64,000 nt of DNA. It comes from Candidatus Poribacteria bacterium (lineage in GTDB: Bacteria; Poribacteria; WGA-4E; GCA-2687025). Within the stretch, counting starts at the first letter, position 1. Each line of letters opens with the position of its first letter. A model generated the notes under the pieces. It was not told the DNA's origin. It saw nothing but the letters and a program-made list of their open reading frames with translations, and did not search any database. The stretch covers positions 37,506 through 101,505 of the forward strand of contig JAPPNK010000010.1 of assembly GCA_028818695.1 (NCBI GenBank), read 5' to 3'. The translations under genes were made by a program, and so were the position numbers. Positions 18,693 to 27,560 of the stretch are shown here, piece after piece.

Positions 18693-19919
18693 TCAACCGA
18701 TCAGCTGATGGCAGACGGAGCCGTTGATCATTGTGAAGACGACGCGCGCTTCGTCGTCCAGAAGCCGGTCGCAGATGCGCGCCTTGCCGTTCGGCGCTGT
18801 CAATCCGACAATGTCCGCCTTCCACCCGGCGCGCAGCCCGCCGATCTTGGCGGCGACGCGCGTCGTTTTCGCGCCGTTCAAGGTGGCAAAGGTCAGGATG
18901 CGTTCAGGGGCGATGTGCGGATATTTGCGCGCCGTGAAGCGCATCTCGTCCAGCATGCTCAGGCTCGGAGCGCTGGCGAGGCTGTCGGTTCCAAGCGCGA
19001 TGTTGACGCCCAGCGAAAAAAGGCGTTCAAACGGATGATCGCCATGCCCAAAATAATCGTGGCTGCGCGGGCAGTACACAACGGTGATGTTCAAATCGCG
19101 CAGAATCGGAATGTCGCTGTTGCGGATGTAGTTGCCGTGCGCGATGAGAGGGGACGCCTCAAAAAAACCGAGCTCATGCAGATACCGCGCGGGCGTCTTG
19201 CCCGGCGGCTTCCAACCGGAAATGTCGACGCCAAAGTCGGTCAGCAGATCGGCGAAGGGACCGCCCCCGTCGTGTAAAAAACGCTCCTCCTCCTCCGTCT
19301 CAGCCACGTGGGAAGAGATCGGCAGCCTGCGCCGCATCGACATCTCAACGCACCGCTTGTAAAGCGCAGCTGAAACCGAATACGGCGCATGTGGCGACAC
19401 GCCGACCGTCGTCAGAGGGTCCGACTCCGCGTTTAGAACGCGCTTGCGCAGGATTTCAGCCGCTTCGCCGCACCGCTTCTCGTCAAATTGTACCGTTTCA
19501 AATTCGGCTCTGGCGCGGATGGGCAACTCCTTCAAGGCGCCGTACGCATGCCCCGTGTAGGAGATGTCGACCAGCGTCGTCGTTCCCGCTTCGATGGAGG
19601 CTCTGGCTCCGTCTTTGACGGTCTGATGGACGGCTTCGGGGTTTGTGTCGCGTTGCGCGGAGAGCTGCCTGATCCATTTGGTAAAGGAGCTTGGCGGCGG
19701 CATTTGTCCCGCGAGTCCGCCTAGATCAAGGTGGGTATGGGCGTTGATGAAGCCCGGCAGGAGGGCGGTTTCGCCGAGGTCAAGCGCATTCGCGGCGCCG
19801 TCCCGCGCCAGCCGTTCAAACGGCCCGACATCCACAATGACATCCCCCGCCACGCGGACGGCTCCATTTTCATAGAGCTCATGGCTGCTCGGCATCACAT
19901 ATTTGGCGCGCAAGAGCAT
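18693..19919 (-). CDS. Amidohydrolase, probable aminodeoxyfutalosine deaminase
   Basis: 408 residues of the cytosine deaminase/chlorohydrolase type. Metal and catalytic residues are visible: H61-T-H63 in INAHTHLD, SPHAPYS, His and Glu in SSHVAETEEE, AHGNY and Asp in ALGTDSLAS. Members of this subgroup deaminate 6-amino-6-deoxyfutalosine in the futalosine menaquinone pathway. Position supports that assignment: it is 16 bases downstream of the chorismate dehydratase gene. Without that context one would call it a generic nucleoside or S-adenosylhomocysteine deaminase. The terpene cyclase gene starts three bases past its stop. Confidence 0.82.
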   Translation of the reverse strand: MLLRAKYVMPSSHELYENGAVRVAGDVIVDVGPFERLARDGAANALDLGETALLPGFINAHTHLDLGGLAGQMPPPSSFTKWIRQLSAQRDTNPEAVHQTVKDGARASIEAGTTTLVDISYTGHAYGALKELPIRARAEFETVQFDEKRCGEAAEILRKRVLNAESDPLTTVGVSPHAPYSVSAALYKRCVEMSMRRRLPISSHVAETEEEERFLHDGGGPFADLLTDFGVDISGWKPPGKTPARYLHELGFFEASPLIAHGNYIRNSDIPILRDLNITVVYCPRSHDYFGHGDHPFERLFSLGVNIALGTDSLASAPSLSMLDEMRFTARKYPHIAPERILTFATLNGAKTTRVAAKIGGLRAGWKADIVGLTAPNGKARICDRLLDDEARVVFTMINGSVCHQLIG

Positions 19920-19935
19920 TCCGCTTCAGCCTCTG

Positions 19936-20706
19936 TTAAAAAACCAACATTCGGTCGATGTCGGGAGCCTTCTCAAGCAGCCCAATCTCGGCGGCAAGAT
20001 AGGCGAACCATTTCAAGCCCGCGACATGATCATGGTTTAAATCATATTCGATGCTTCGGGTCAAGTAGAATCGCGCGGTCGATTCGGGAAGGCTGCGCCG
20101 TTTCGCTTCGCGCTGGACGATCTCTTCGATCCGTTCAGCGCCGGCGCGTTTCGCTTCCTGGAGAAGGCGCGCCAGCTCTAAAGTCGCCGCGGACGGATGC
20201 GCCGCCCACACCGCAAACACAAACGGCAGCCCCGTCGCCTGCATCCAATCCTGCCCCAGATCGATCTTATGAACAGAATCGCCGGCGTATTCGAGCGCAG
20301 GATCCCCAATCAGCAGCTGCGCGTCCGCGTCAGGATCGATCCCGACCTTGTAATCAGGACTAAGACCCCGCCCCGTCTCCAGAAGAATGCGCGTCAAGGC
20401 GGCGGAGGTGCGCGAGCTTGGGTCTAAAGCGACCGCGCGGACATCCCGTATCCGCCTTCTGCAAAACAGCTTGACGCTTTGGACGTTCCCTCGGCAGCTG
20501 ATCGAGACGCCTGGGACGATCCGATAGCGCGGATTTTTGAGAGCCTCGAAAACAGGTATGAGCGCCGCGTCCAGGTCGCCCGCCGCGAGTTGATCCGCCA
20601 GAGCGCTCGGAACGGCGAGGCTCAACGCCGCATTCGGCAGCCTGTCCAGACCCGCGTTCACCGGCGCCGAATTCAGATAACTCACGGAGCCTATCCTCAG
20701 CGGCAT
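19936..20706 (-). CDS. mqnA: Chorismate dehydratase (futalosine pathway)
   Basis: 256 residues, family size about 250-290. MqnA dehydrates chorismate to 3-[(1-carboxyvinyl)oxy]benzoate, the first step of futalosine menaquinone synthesis. The N-terminal RIGSVSYLNSAPVNAGL, the loop ALIPVFEALKNPRYRIVPG, the segment ALDPSSRTSAALTRILL and the hinge YAGDSVHKIDLGQDW with LPFVFAVWA are all diagnostic. It has a periplasmic-binding-protein fold without a signal peptide, as expected for a cytoplasmic enzyme. It begins six bases after the UbiA gene and leads into the deaminase gene. Confidence 0.93.
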   Translation of the reverse strand: MPLRIGSVSYLNSAPVNAGLDRLPNAALSLAVPSALADQLAAGDLDAALIPVFEALKNPRYRIVPGVSISCRGNVQSVKLFCRRRIRDVRAVALDPSSRTSAALTRILLETGRGLSPDYKVGIDPDADAQLLIGDPALEYAGDSVHKIDLGQDWMQATGLPFVFAVWAAHPSAATLELARLLQEAKRAGAERIEEIVQREAKRRSLPESTARFYLTRSIEYDLNHDHVAGLKWFAYLAAEIGLLEKAPDIDRMLVF

Positions 20707-20712
20707 CGCGCC

Positions 20713-21576
20713 CTACCAAACCACATCGAGAGAGCAAACCGACATGAGCGCGAGGCTCACAAGCCCGTTCATCGTGAAAAAAGCGGCGTTCACCCGCGAC
20801 AGATCGTCCGGCTTCACCAGCGAATGCTCGTACACAAGCAGCCCGCCGACCGCCGCGCAGCCGCCCCAATACGCCCAGCCCAGATCAACCCCATGACCCG
20901 ACGCCAGGCGCGGAACCGACAGCAGAACGATCATCATGAGCGCATGCAAAATCCGCGACAGGAGCAGCGCGCGCCGAATGCCGGCGCGGCTCGGAACGGA
21001 GTACAGCCCATGCGTTTTGTCGAAGTGGACGTCTTGGCAAGAGTAGATGATGTCAAAGCCGGCGACCCAGAGAGCGACCGCCAGCGCCAGCGCCAGAGGC
21101 AGCAGGTCAAAACGGCCGAGAACGGCGATCCATGCCCCGACGGGCGCAATCGAAAGCGAGACGCCGAGCCAAGCATGCGAAAGCGAGGTGAACCGCTTCG
21201 AATAGGAGTAGAACATGACGACAGCGAGCGCCAGCGGCGACAGGGCGAACGCCAGCGGATTGAGCCTCCACGCGCAGAATATGAACCAGGCCGCGGAGGC
21301 TGCGGTGAAAAGCTGAACCGACCGGACGCCGATCAAGCCTGCCGGCAGGGCGCGTTTCTGCGTGCGCGGGTTCGCGGCGTCGATCTTGGCGTCGGCGAGG
21401 CGGTTGAACGCCATCGCGCAGCTGCGCGCGCCGACCATCGCGCCGACGATCCAGCCGAGGGTCCCCCATTCAGGAAGACCCCCGGCTGCAAGAAACGCGC
21501 TCATGACAGCAAACGGAAGCGCAAAAACCGTATGCTCAAACCGTATCATTGCCAGTATGATGCCAATGCGCTTCAT
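20713..21576 (-). CDS. mqnP: UbiA-family polyprenyltransferase of the menaquinone cluster
   Basis: 287 residues with about eight membrane helices. The two Asp-rich prenyl-diphosphate sites are present: NRLADAKIDAANPRTQKR near residue 60 and DIIYSCQDVHFDKTHGLYS near residue 180. The family attaches a polyprenyl chain to an aromatic ring in the inner membrane. MqnA lies six bases downstream, which makes a 1,4-dihydroxy-6-naphthoate prenyltransferase the likeliest role. A 4-hydroxybenzoate prenyltransferase for ubiquinone is a weaker alternative, because no ubiquinone genes are near. It is separated by 44 bases from the DUF1549 gene upstream. Confidence 0.88.
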   Translation of the reverse strand: MKRIGIILAMIRFEHTVFALPFAVMSAFLAAGGLPEWGTLGWIVGAMVGARSCAMAFNRLADAKIDAANPRTQKRALPAGLIGVRSVQLFTAASAAWFIFCAWRLNPLAFALSPLALAVVMFYSYSKRFTSLSHAWLGVSLSIAPVGAWIAVLGRFDLLPLALALAVALWVAGFDIIYSCQDVHFDKTHGLYSVPSRAGIRRALLLSRILHALMMIVLLSVPRLASGHGVDLGWAYWGGCAAVGGLLVYEHSLVKPDDLSRVNAAFFTMNGLVSLALMSVCSLDVVW

Positions 21577-21620
21577 CGGCGGTCAATCCGCGTCAATGCT
21601 GTTCCCCGCGGAGCCGCCCC

Positions 21621-23828
21621 TTAATGGTTGCTTGCAAATTCAGCAGAATTCAGCAGGCTCCAGTAAAGGTCCTCGTACGCGCGCTTCGGATCGCGCTTAT
21701 ACCCGTTCATGTAGCTGCGGAAGTAGCTCCGCTCCGCCCCGGTCGGCATGCGCGACAGAGTCGCCAGATAAATCTGTTCAAGCCGCCGCTGCGTCTCGGT
21801 GTGGCGCGACAGGATGTACGCCAGCCGCGTGCCTTCCTTGGCGACAATCCCGTCGTTCACAAGCGATCCGTTCAGCATCATCAGCGCCTGCGCAATCGTC
21901 GGATTGTTCATCTCGTCCTCCTCCATCTCGTCGTTTCCGAAGGTGAAGGTGAACTGGCGCAGATAACGCTGCTTCATGTCCCGCACATTTTCACCGCGGC
22001 GCGTCTGGCGCGACGCAATGTTCGTCGCTTCAAGAAGCGAGTAGAACAGCTGCTCCGCCGTCAACGGACGGATGCGCGCGTGCGTCAGAAGGTAGTCGTC
22101 GCTCTTGTTCAAGTCGGTTGTCTTCGCGGAGCGCTGATACATCTCCGAGTTCATGATCGCCCGCGTCAGATAGCGCAGATTGTATCCGTGGCGGACAAAA
22201 TCTTCCGCAAGCCAGTCGAGCAGCTCAGGATGCGAAGGTATCGTGCTGACGCCGAACCAGTCGATCGGGTCGACGATGCCCGCGCCTGTGAAGTAGTCCC
22301 AGATGCGGTTGACGGTCGCTTTAGCGAAGTACGGGTTGCCGCCGTCCGTTATCCAGTTGGCGTACGCCAGGCGCCCAGAGATGCCCTCGACGCCTTTCCA
22401 TTCCTGCCCGTCCAGGAAGGTCGCCGGCATATCCATCTCTTTTTCAGGGACGCGCGCTGTTTTCAACTTGCGGTCATGCAGATAGGAGCCAACGTACTGT
22501 TCGTTCCCGTCTGCATCCTCTACCTCGATTCGCTCGCGGCGCACCGAGTCGAAGAACGCTTTGACGCCGTAAAACTGCTCCTGGAGCCACGGTTCCGACT
22601 TATGGTCATGGCATTGAGCGCACTGCAGCGGCAAACCCAAGAAGGTGCGCGATGTGCGCGAGGTCATTTCGTTCGAATCGAGATTGAACCGAACGTAGTA
22701 CTCGGCGGCTCCGATCTCATGCGTCGGCCCGTTGGTGGCGATCAGCTCCCGCACCATGACGTCGTACGGCATGTTGTCTTTGAGAGCGTCCCGCACCCAG
22801 GCGCGCAGCCGCGTCGCTTCTCGGCTGTTGGGATTGCTTCGCCCGATGAGCCAGCCCGTCCAGAGGGAAGCCCAGTGGTCAAGATACTCTTCCGATTCGA
22901 GCAGGTCGTCAATGACTCGGGCGCGGTTTCCGCCGGCTCCTGTTTTGACGATCTTTTCGGCTTCTTCAGCGGTCGGGATGACGCCGGCGAGGTCGAGCCA
23001 GATGCGCCGCAGAAACGCGCCGTCCGAAGCCTGCCCAGAAGCTTTCAGCCCCGCTTCTTCGATCTTGGCGTACACAAAGTCGTCGATGCGCTTTGAGGAC
23101 GTCTTGATCATCTTGTCAGAGACCCATTCTTCCACCTTGCGGGGACGTTTTTTGCCGGGCCCTTCGGCGGACAGCTTCGTCCCAGGCGGGAAGAGGGAGA
23201 CGGCGGCTGGACGCGCGGTCGATTTGTCCGTCTTGGGGGAAGTTTTAGCGACCGCGTTCGGATTAGCGGCGCGCCTTTTGATGGAGGCGACGGCGCCCTG
23301 CGCAGCCAGCTTCACCAGCTTGGAGCTGTCGCTTTGAGCAAGGGCGGCCAAGAGAGCCTCGTCTGAAGGCTCGCCGATTCGGCCGAGAGAATTCGCGGCT
23401 CCTTCGCGCACTCCCCAGTTGCTGTCCGCCAGCATGGCGCGAACGGCTGTCAACGCCGTCTTGGAGCCTTTCGTCTTGCCGAGAGCCGACACCGCCGCCC
23501 AACGGATGCGGGCGTCGTTGTGCGCCAACAGGTACACAAGCCCTTTGACGCTCGGATCGGCGCCGGCGGACAGACGGCTCAGGTAGTCCATGCGGAGAGC
23601 CGCCTTTGCCGCAACCGCCTTTTCGACGAGTTTCAGCACGCTGGGGGCGAGGTCCCCTTTTTTGACCGTCGGCAGCTTCGGCAGGTTTTCAAGCGCGGAG
23701 CTTGAATCGTTCACAGCCGAAGCGGCTGGGGCGGCGCTCCCCTTTTCAGCCGACATCATCGGCGGCGCCGCAATCAAGGCGGCAGCCAGCGCTGCAGCCA
23801 AGATGTAAATCCATTTGTGAGAAGTCAT
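21621..23828 (-). CDS. Exported HEAT-DUF1549-DUF1553 protein
   Basis: 735 residues. A signal peptide covers about residues 1-27 (MTSHKWIYILAAALAAALIA). Residues 75-195 are HEAT-like repeats (LLAHNDARIRWAAVSALGKT, DSNWGVREGAANSLGRIG). The DUF1549 region starts near RIDDFVYAKIEEAGL and includes RIWLDLAGVIPTAEEAE; a CAQCHDH motif, resembling haem or metal binding, follows at about residue 405. The DUF1553 region contains YFAKATVNRIWDYFTGAGIVDP and HPELLDWLAEDFVRHGYNL. Such proteins abound in planctomycetes and relatives, usually beside a DUF1501 protein; none is seen here. Function is unknown. It is first in the same-strand run that continues with the menaquinone genes. Confidence 0.9.
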   Translation of the reverse strand: MTSHKWIYILAAALAAALIAAPPMMSAEKGSAAPAASAVNDSSSALENLPKLPTVKKGDLAPSVLKLVEKAVAAKAALRMDYLSRLSAGADPSVKGLVYLLAHNDARIRWAAVSALGKTKGSKTALTAVRAMLADSNWGVREGAANSLGRIGEPSDEALLAALAQSDSSKLVKLAAQGAVASIKRRAANPNAVAKTSPKTDKSTARPAAVSLFPPGTKLSAEGPGKKRPRKVEEWVSDKMIKTSSKRIDDFVYAKIEEAGLKASGQASDGAFLRRIWLDLAGVIPTAEEAEKIVKTGAGGNRARVIDDLLESEEYLDHWASLWTGWLIGRSNPNSREATRLRAWVRDALKDNMPYDVMVRELIATNGPTHEIGAAEYYVRFNLDSNEMTSRTSRTFLGLPLQCAQCHDHKSEPWLQEQFYGVKAFFDSVRRERIEVEDADGNEQYVGSYLHDRKLKTARVPEKEMDMPATFLDGQEWKGVEGISGRLAYANWITDGGNPYFAKATVNRIWDYFTGAGIVDPIDWFGVSTIPSHPELLDWLAEDFVRHGYNLRYLTRAIMNSEMYQRSAKTTDLNKSDDYLLTHARIRPLTAEQLFYSLLEATNIASRQTRRGENVRDMKQRYLRQFTFTFGNDEMEEDEMNNPTIAQALMMLNGSLVNDGIVAKEGTRLAYILSRHTETQRRLEQIYLATLSRMPTGAERSYFRSYMNGYKRDPKRAYEDLYWSLLNSAEFASNH

Positions 23829-23928
23829 CTTTTGTAGTCCCTTCGTTCATCCAAACGATGCGCTGATTAACGATAACATGTCAACGGAGCGTATGTCAAC
23901 AGCGCGCCGCTTCCTACATAATAATACT

Positions 23929-25101
23929 TCAAGGAGCCATGAAACGCAACTCCTCCCATTCAGGCGCTTCGTTTGGGACAGCGCCGGGTGTGAACGCAGG
24001 CGGTTTCGGCGCCCCGTTTACGCGGAAATGACGGTCCGGCAGCGGCGCCTTTTCCGCATATAGACTGGACTTGTCCGCGTTACTCGCCTTTTTTCGGATC
24101 GAAGAAAAGCGGCGGTACGCGCGGCGCGCCCAAGGTTCCGCCGTACGCCAAAGCCGAAAACGAACCGGCGACAGCGCCTTCTCCCACACCCCGAACTCAA
24201 ACGCGGACGCCCCAAACGACGCCTTGAACGCCGCCACCCCAGGCTGATCAGGCGGCGACGCCCCAAAATCGACCCTCTTACAGCCGCGCTTGACCGCCCA
24301 GCGCAGCGCGTCGTCATAGAGCAGCCGATTCGCTGCAAACGGGCGCGATTCCAGCGTACCCGCCGCCATCCAAACCGACGCCTCCTGCGCGTAGCAAAGC
24401 AGCAACAGCCCAGCGGCGACGCGCCCCTCCCGCTCTGCAAGCGTCAACCGCCCTATTGGCGACAGCGCGAGCCGCCGTACCAGCCTGAACGGCTTTGCCG
24501 GGCTTCCGAAACGGCGCATCGTCTCTGCGTAGATCGCATAAAACGCAGCCGCGTCCGCCTCTGACGACGCCTCCCGCGTTGTCACGCCGCTTTTGCGCGC
24601 CTTGCGAATGTCGGTGCGCGCGTTGCCTTTATAGTTGTTCCAGAGCGTCTCAGCGTCTGCAGGCAGACGCAGCCTGTGGGTCGTTTTTCGCTCTTTTAAA
24701 GAAAAACCCGCCCGTTTTAAAACCGACTCCTCCAGCGAGCATGCGAGCGTCAACCCGCACCGTCCGCGGCTTCTGGCTGCCTTCTCCCATGCGTTCAACG
24801 CTTTCTCAACATCCGCATCGGAGAGCGGTTGAAGCGGAAGCAGCCCACCGGGCAAACTCCACGGCAGCGCCTCTGAAAATGACAAAAACGGCGCCGGCGC
24901 AAACGAGAAACTCGCCCACAGACCCGCCCGCTCCCCGTCTCGCATCGCCGACCAGCGCTCCATCCGGTACTGCGGAAACGCCTCTTCCAGCGCGCGCGCC
25001 CATTCGGTTGAATGGAACGCGTTCGCGCCCCCGCAGGCGCTTATGAGCGCGTCCCACTCCTCCGCGTCGACCGGTTCCATCCGCAGCTCTGTATGCTTCA
25101 T
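23929..25101 (-). CDS. FemAB/GNAT-like acyltransferase
   Basis: 390 residues. The C-terminal half has the GNAT_6/FemAB pattern: LWNNYKGNARTDIRKARKSG, YAIYAETMRRFGSP, a GNAT strand with ERRGRV-like EREGRVAAGLLLLCY, and NRLLYDDALRWAVKRGCKRVDFGASPPDQPGVAAFKASFG. Such enzymes transfer amino acids or acyl groups onto peptidoglycan precursors or exopolysaccharide-linked substrates. The start is uncertain, with a second ATG seven codons in, and no strong ribosome-binding site precedes either. It lies 35 bases after the YbhN-like gene in an apparent three-gene unit with the aminotransferase. The AT-rich spacer could hold its own promoter. Confidence 0.82.
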   Translation of the reverse strand: MKHTELRMEPVDAEEWDALISACGGANAFHSTEWARALEEAFPQYRMERWSAMRDGERAGLWASFSFAPAPFLSFSEALPWSLPGGLLPLQPLSDADVEKALNAWEKAARSRGRCGLTLACSLEESVLKRAGFSLKERKTTHRLRLPADAETLWNNYKGNARTDIRKARKSGVTTREASSEADAAAFYAIYAETMRRFGSPAKPFRLVRRLALSPIGRLTLAEREGRVAAGLLLLCYAQEASVWMAAGTLESRPFAANRLLYDDALRWAVKRGCKRVDFGASPPDQPGVAAFKASFGASAFEFGVWEKALSPVRFRLWRTAEPWARRAYRRFSSIRKKASNADKSSLYAEKAPLPDRHFRVNGAPKPPAFTPGAVPNEAPEWEELRFMAP

Positions 25102-25136
25102 TTATTTATATGTTAATATACTTTCATGCCGCGCGC

Positions 25137-26093
25137 TCATGCGGCGCCGTCTTTTAATGTAGCGGCTCGTCCCGTCCACAGCGACAGGACGCCCGCCCCC
25201 GCGGCGTATAACAGCGCAGTCGCATGCAGCGTCAACGCCGACGAAACGGCTGTATTCCCGTCCGATCCGACGAGCGACAAAGCCCATGCCCATGGCAGTT
25301 CCGCCGCCCCGATCCCCGCAAACCCCTGTATCGGCAGCAGATTCGCCAGCCCCGTAAACGTCATCGCAAAAAGCCCCTGCGCCGCGGACAGGTCGGGAAA
25401 CATCGCCCAGAGCAGATAAAGCTGAAAGCCGAAGCGCGCCGCCAGACACAGCGCCGAGTAGAGCGCGCCCTTCGCCAAAAGCGGCGCGGGCGTCTGCCGT
25501 TGAAGCTCCTTCTGCAGCTGGGCGAGCTGTTTTCCTAAAAAAGGGAGGCGGTCGACGCGCCAATTCAGCCGAGCAAGCGGAACGGCGGCCGCCGCCGCCG
25601 CGCACCCGGCGACCGAAAACCATGTGAAAATGCGCAGCGCAGGCGACTCTACCCGCGCCAAAAAATACGCCCCTAAGCTCGCCGACAATGCCAGCCGCAT
25701 CCATGCGTCCGCCAGCCCAGCCAGCAAAAACGACGCCGCCCCGCGGTCGACAGGCTCCCCCATCCGATCTTTGAGAAGCGGTATATAGGACAGGTCGCCG
25801 AGGCGCATCGGGAGTATGTTTGACCAGAACGTCTGCGCGCAGACGACGCCGTAGAGTGCCCTGCTGAACGGCAGCTTCAAAAAAGCGGCGAAGCGCAGCG
25901 CCTTCAGCGCGACAAACAGCAGATACGCCGCGAATCCGACCGCCAGCCCCGCCGCGCCGAGCCTCCGCGCGGGCGTCCACAGGTCGCTCCACTCAATGCC
26001 GCGCGCGATCCAGACGAGACCCGCCGCGCCTGCCGCCGACAGCAGAACGAAACGCAGCGCGCGCCAAACGCCGCTCCGTCTGTCACGCCTCAA
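25137..26093 (-). CDS. YbhN/AglD-type membrane protein (LPG synthetase TM region family)
   Basis: 318 residues from a TTG at 26093 (MRRDRRSGVW), chosen because no ATG fits before the first membrane helix. The TTG overlaps the end of the aminotransferase gene by 11 bases. Around seven hydrophobic segments are visible. Family-like phrases include KALRFAAFLKLPFSRALYGVVCAQTFWSNILPMRLGDLSY and the re-entrant-loop-like LPIQGFAGIGAAELPWAWAL. Proteins of this fold include lysylphosphatidylglycerol flippases and proteins implicated in moving polyprenyl-linked or glycolipid substrates across the inner membrane. No synthase domain is attached. Codons upstream of the TTG lie within the neighbouring gene and look non-coding in this frame. 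Confidence 0.82.
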   Translation of the reverse strand: MRRDRRSGVWRALRFVLLSAAGAAGLVWIARGIEWSDLWTPARRLGAAGLAVGFAAYLLFVALKALRFAAFLKLPFSRALYGVVCAQTFWSNILPMRLGDLSYIPLLKDRMGEPVDRGAASFLLAGLADAWMRLALSASLGAYFLARVESPALRIFTWFSVAGCAAAAAAVPLARLNWRVDRLPFLGKQLAQLQKELQRQTPAPLLAKGALYSALCLAARFGFQLYLLWAMFPDLSAAQGLFAMTFTGLANLLPIQGFAGIGAAELPWAWALSLVGSDGNTAVSSALTLHATALLYAAGAGVLSLWTGRAATLKDGAA

Positions 26094-27378
26094 AGGCGAA
26101 TTCGACCGTCCGCAGACGGCGCGCCGCCTCTTCAACGACGGACGCCTCGGTCGGCAAGCCGCACTCTGGGAGCGGTCGGATCGTCGCCGCCCAGCGCAGC
26201 CAGATACGCTCGTCCACGGTGTAATGCATGAGCGAGATGCGCAGTTCTTGGCGGAACCACTGGACGCAATCGATGGCGCTCTCAAATTGGCGTCCGTTTG
26301 CCGCGGTCGGACCTGGCGTGAACTGGCACAGCCCCGCGTCCGGCATGGCGCTCTTGAAGCCCGCTCCGACCAGCGCTTCATACAGCCGCTCATGCAGCTC
26401 CGCGTAGGCGCCGCGCGTCTCGTCCGCCCAGTCGGGTCGGCTCAAACACTCCAGCCCCGCCGCGATGGACGGACCGAACATCCCCGAATCCTTCACATCG
26501 GTCGCCTTTCGAACCGCCTTGATGAAGGTCGGATGTGCGGCGATCCAGCCGAAACGCAGCCCCGTTGCGTTCCACGCCTTGCTGACGCTCTGCAGAACGA
26601 CGCACCGCCGCTCCCAGCCGGGAACGGTCAAAACGCTCGCAATATCAGGCTTATAGGCGATGTCGATATACGCCTCGTCCACAATCAGCAGGGCGTCGTT
26701 CTCGTCCGCCCATTCCAGAAGCCGCGCCCAGTCGTCCGCCGTGTAGCCCGTTCCTGTCGGCGTGTGCGGAATGTTGACATACATGAACAGCTTTCGCCCT
26801 GTCGGGAGGTACATCTGCGTGTTGAGGCGCCATTTTCCGTCTTCGTAGGTCATGGGCGCGTCGATGGCGTCGGCGCCGCGTTTGTTGAGCGCGCTTTTGA
26901 TGACAGGATAACCAGGGACAGGGAAAATCAGCGTTGAGTTCTCGTCAAACAGAACCGACGGCAGATACTCGGCGAGGCACCGCTTGATCGATCCTGGCGA
27001 GTATTGAACCCAGTCGGCGTTCAGCTGGACGGGCGAATCGGGGCGCCTTTTGTTGAGATACGCCGCGATCGCCTCATGCGTGTCCTGAAAGCCGGCGCCT
27101 TCCCGGACGCCCGCGTTGTCGGTGTAACGGGTCGCGTCGGGCGAGTTGTCATAGTACCGCCGCGCCGCGTCCATCGCCTCAGGGCGCATCTTCCATATCG
27201 GGTCCGCAATCGAAAGCGTCAGCAACGCAGAGCCTGGGTCGCCTGGGCGGTTCGCTTTGGAGAGTTCGCGCTCCTCCGCCAGAACGTTGCTGAAGGCGTA
27301 TCCGCCGCCGGGCGCGTCAAAAACGGCTCCGCCCGCCCTCTCAGCGATGACGGAGCGCCAACGAGCGTCAACATCCAT
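26083..27378 (-). CDS. PLP-dependent aminotransferase, class I/II
   Basis: 431 residues, fold type I. The PLP lysine sits in LQSVSKAWNATGLRFGW, the aspartate that contacts the pyridine nitrogen in LLIVDEAYIDIAY, and the Arg/Asn loop reads VNIPHTPTGTGYT where NPxNPTG is usual. The N-terminal region (SKANRPGDPGSALLTLSIADPIWKMRP) resembles the substrate-binding arm of LL-diaminopimelate- or alanine-type aminotransferases. The exact substrate cannot be assigned. It heads a three-gene unit with the YbhN-like and FemAB-like genes, so a role in making an amino-acid donor for envelope modification is possible. The 180 bases upstream are AT-rich and probably hold the promoter. Confidence 0.87.
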   Translation of the reverse strand: MDVDARWRSVIAERAGGAVFDAPGGGYAFSNVLAEERELSKANRPGDPGSALLTLSIADPIWKMRPEAMDAARRYYDNSPDATRYTDNAGVREGAGFQDTHEAIAAYLNKRRPDSPVQLNADWVQYSPGSIKRCLAEYLPSVLFDENSTLIFPVPGYPVIKSALNKRGADAIDAPMTYEDGKWRLNTQMYLPTGRKLFMYVNIPHTPTGTGYTADDWARLLEWADENDALLIVDEAYIDIAYKPDIASVLTVPGWERRCVVLQSVSKAWNATGLRFGWIAAHPTFIKAVRKATDVKDSGMFGPSIAAGLECLSRPDWADETRGAYAELHERLYEALVGAGFKSAMPDAGLCQFTPGPTAANGRQFESAIDCVQWFRQELRISLMHYTVDERIWLRWAATIRPLPECGLPTEASVVEEAARRLRTVEFAFEA

Positions 27379-27560
27379 ATCTCTCTATCCTTTCTTCATA
27401 CTTTTTATTGTTCTTTATTGGGCCTAAAAGCTTTTTCTTTTCATTTGAATAGTTGAATCGTCCTGCCCGCGCTTGACGCGGCGGTTGCGGCTGCCGGTCG
27501 AAACCTACATCCGCCTCCCTCTGTCGTTGCTAGATCTGGCGTTTATTCATATAATTTACT

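Noticed and set aside
20479..23096. Long plus-strand frames (381 and 490 codons) opposite mqnP/mqnA and the DUF1549 gene
   Set aside because: Arg/Gln/His-rich translations without motifs; the minus-strand genes have clear family signatures and tight operon spacing.
25102..25992. 296-codon minus-strand frame overlapping the YbhN-like gene
   Set aside because: Gly/Arg/Ala-rich translation without membrane segments; the neighbouring frame encodes the membrane protein.
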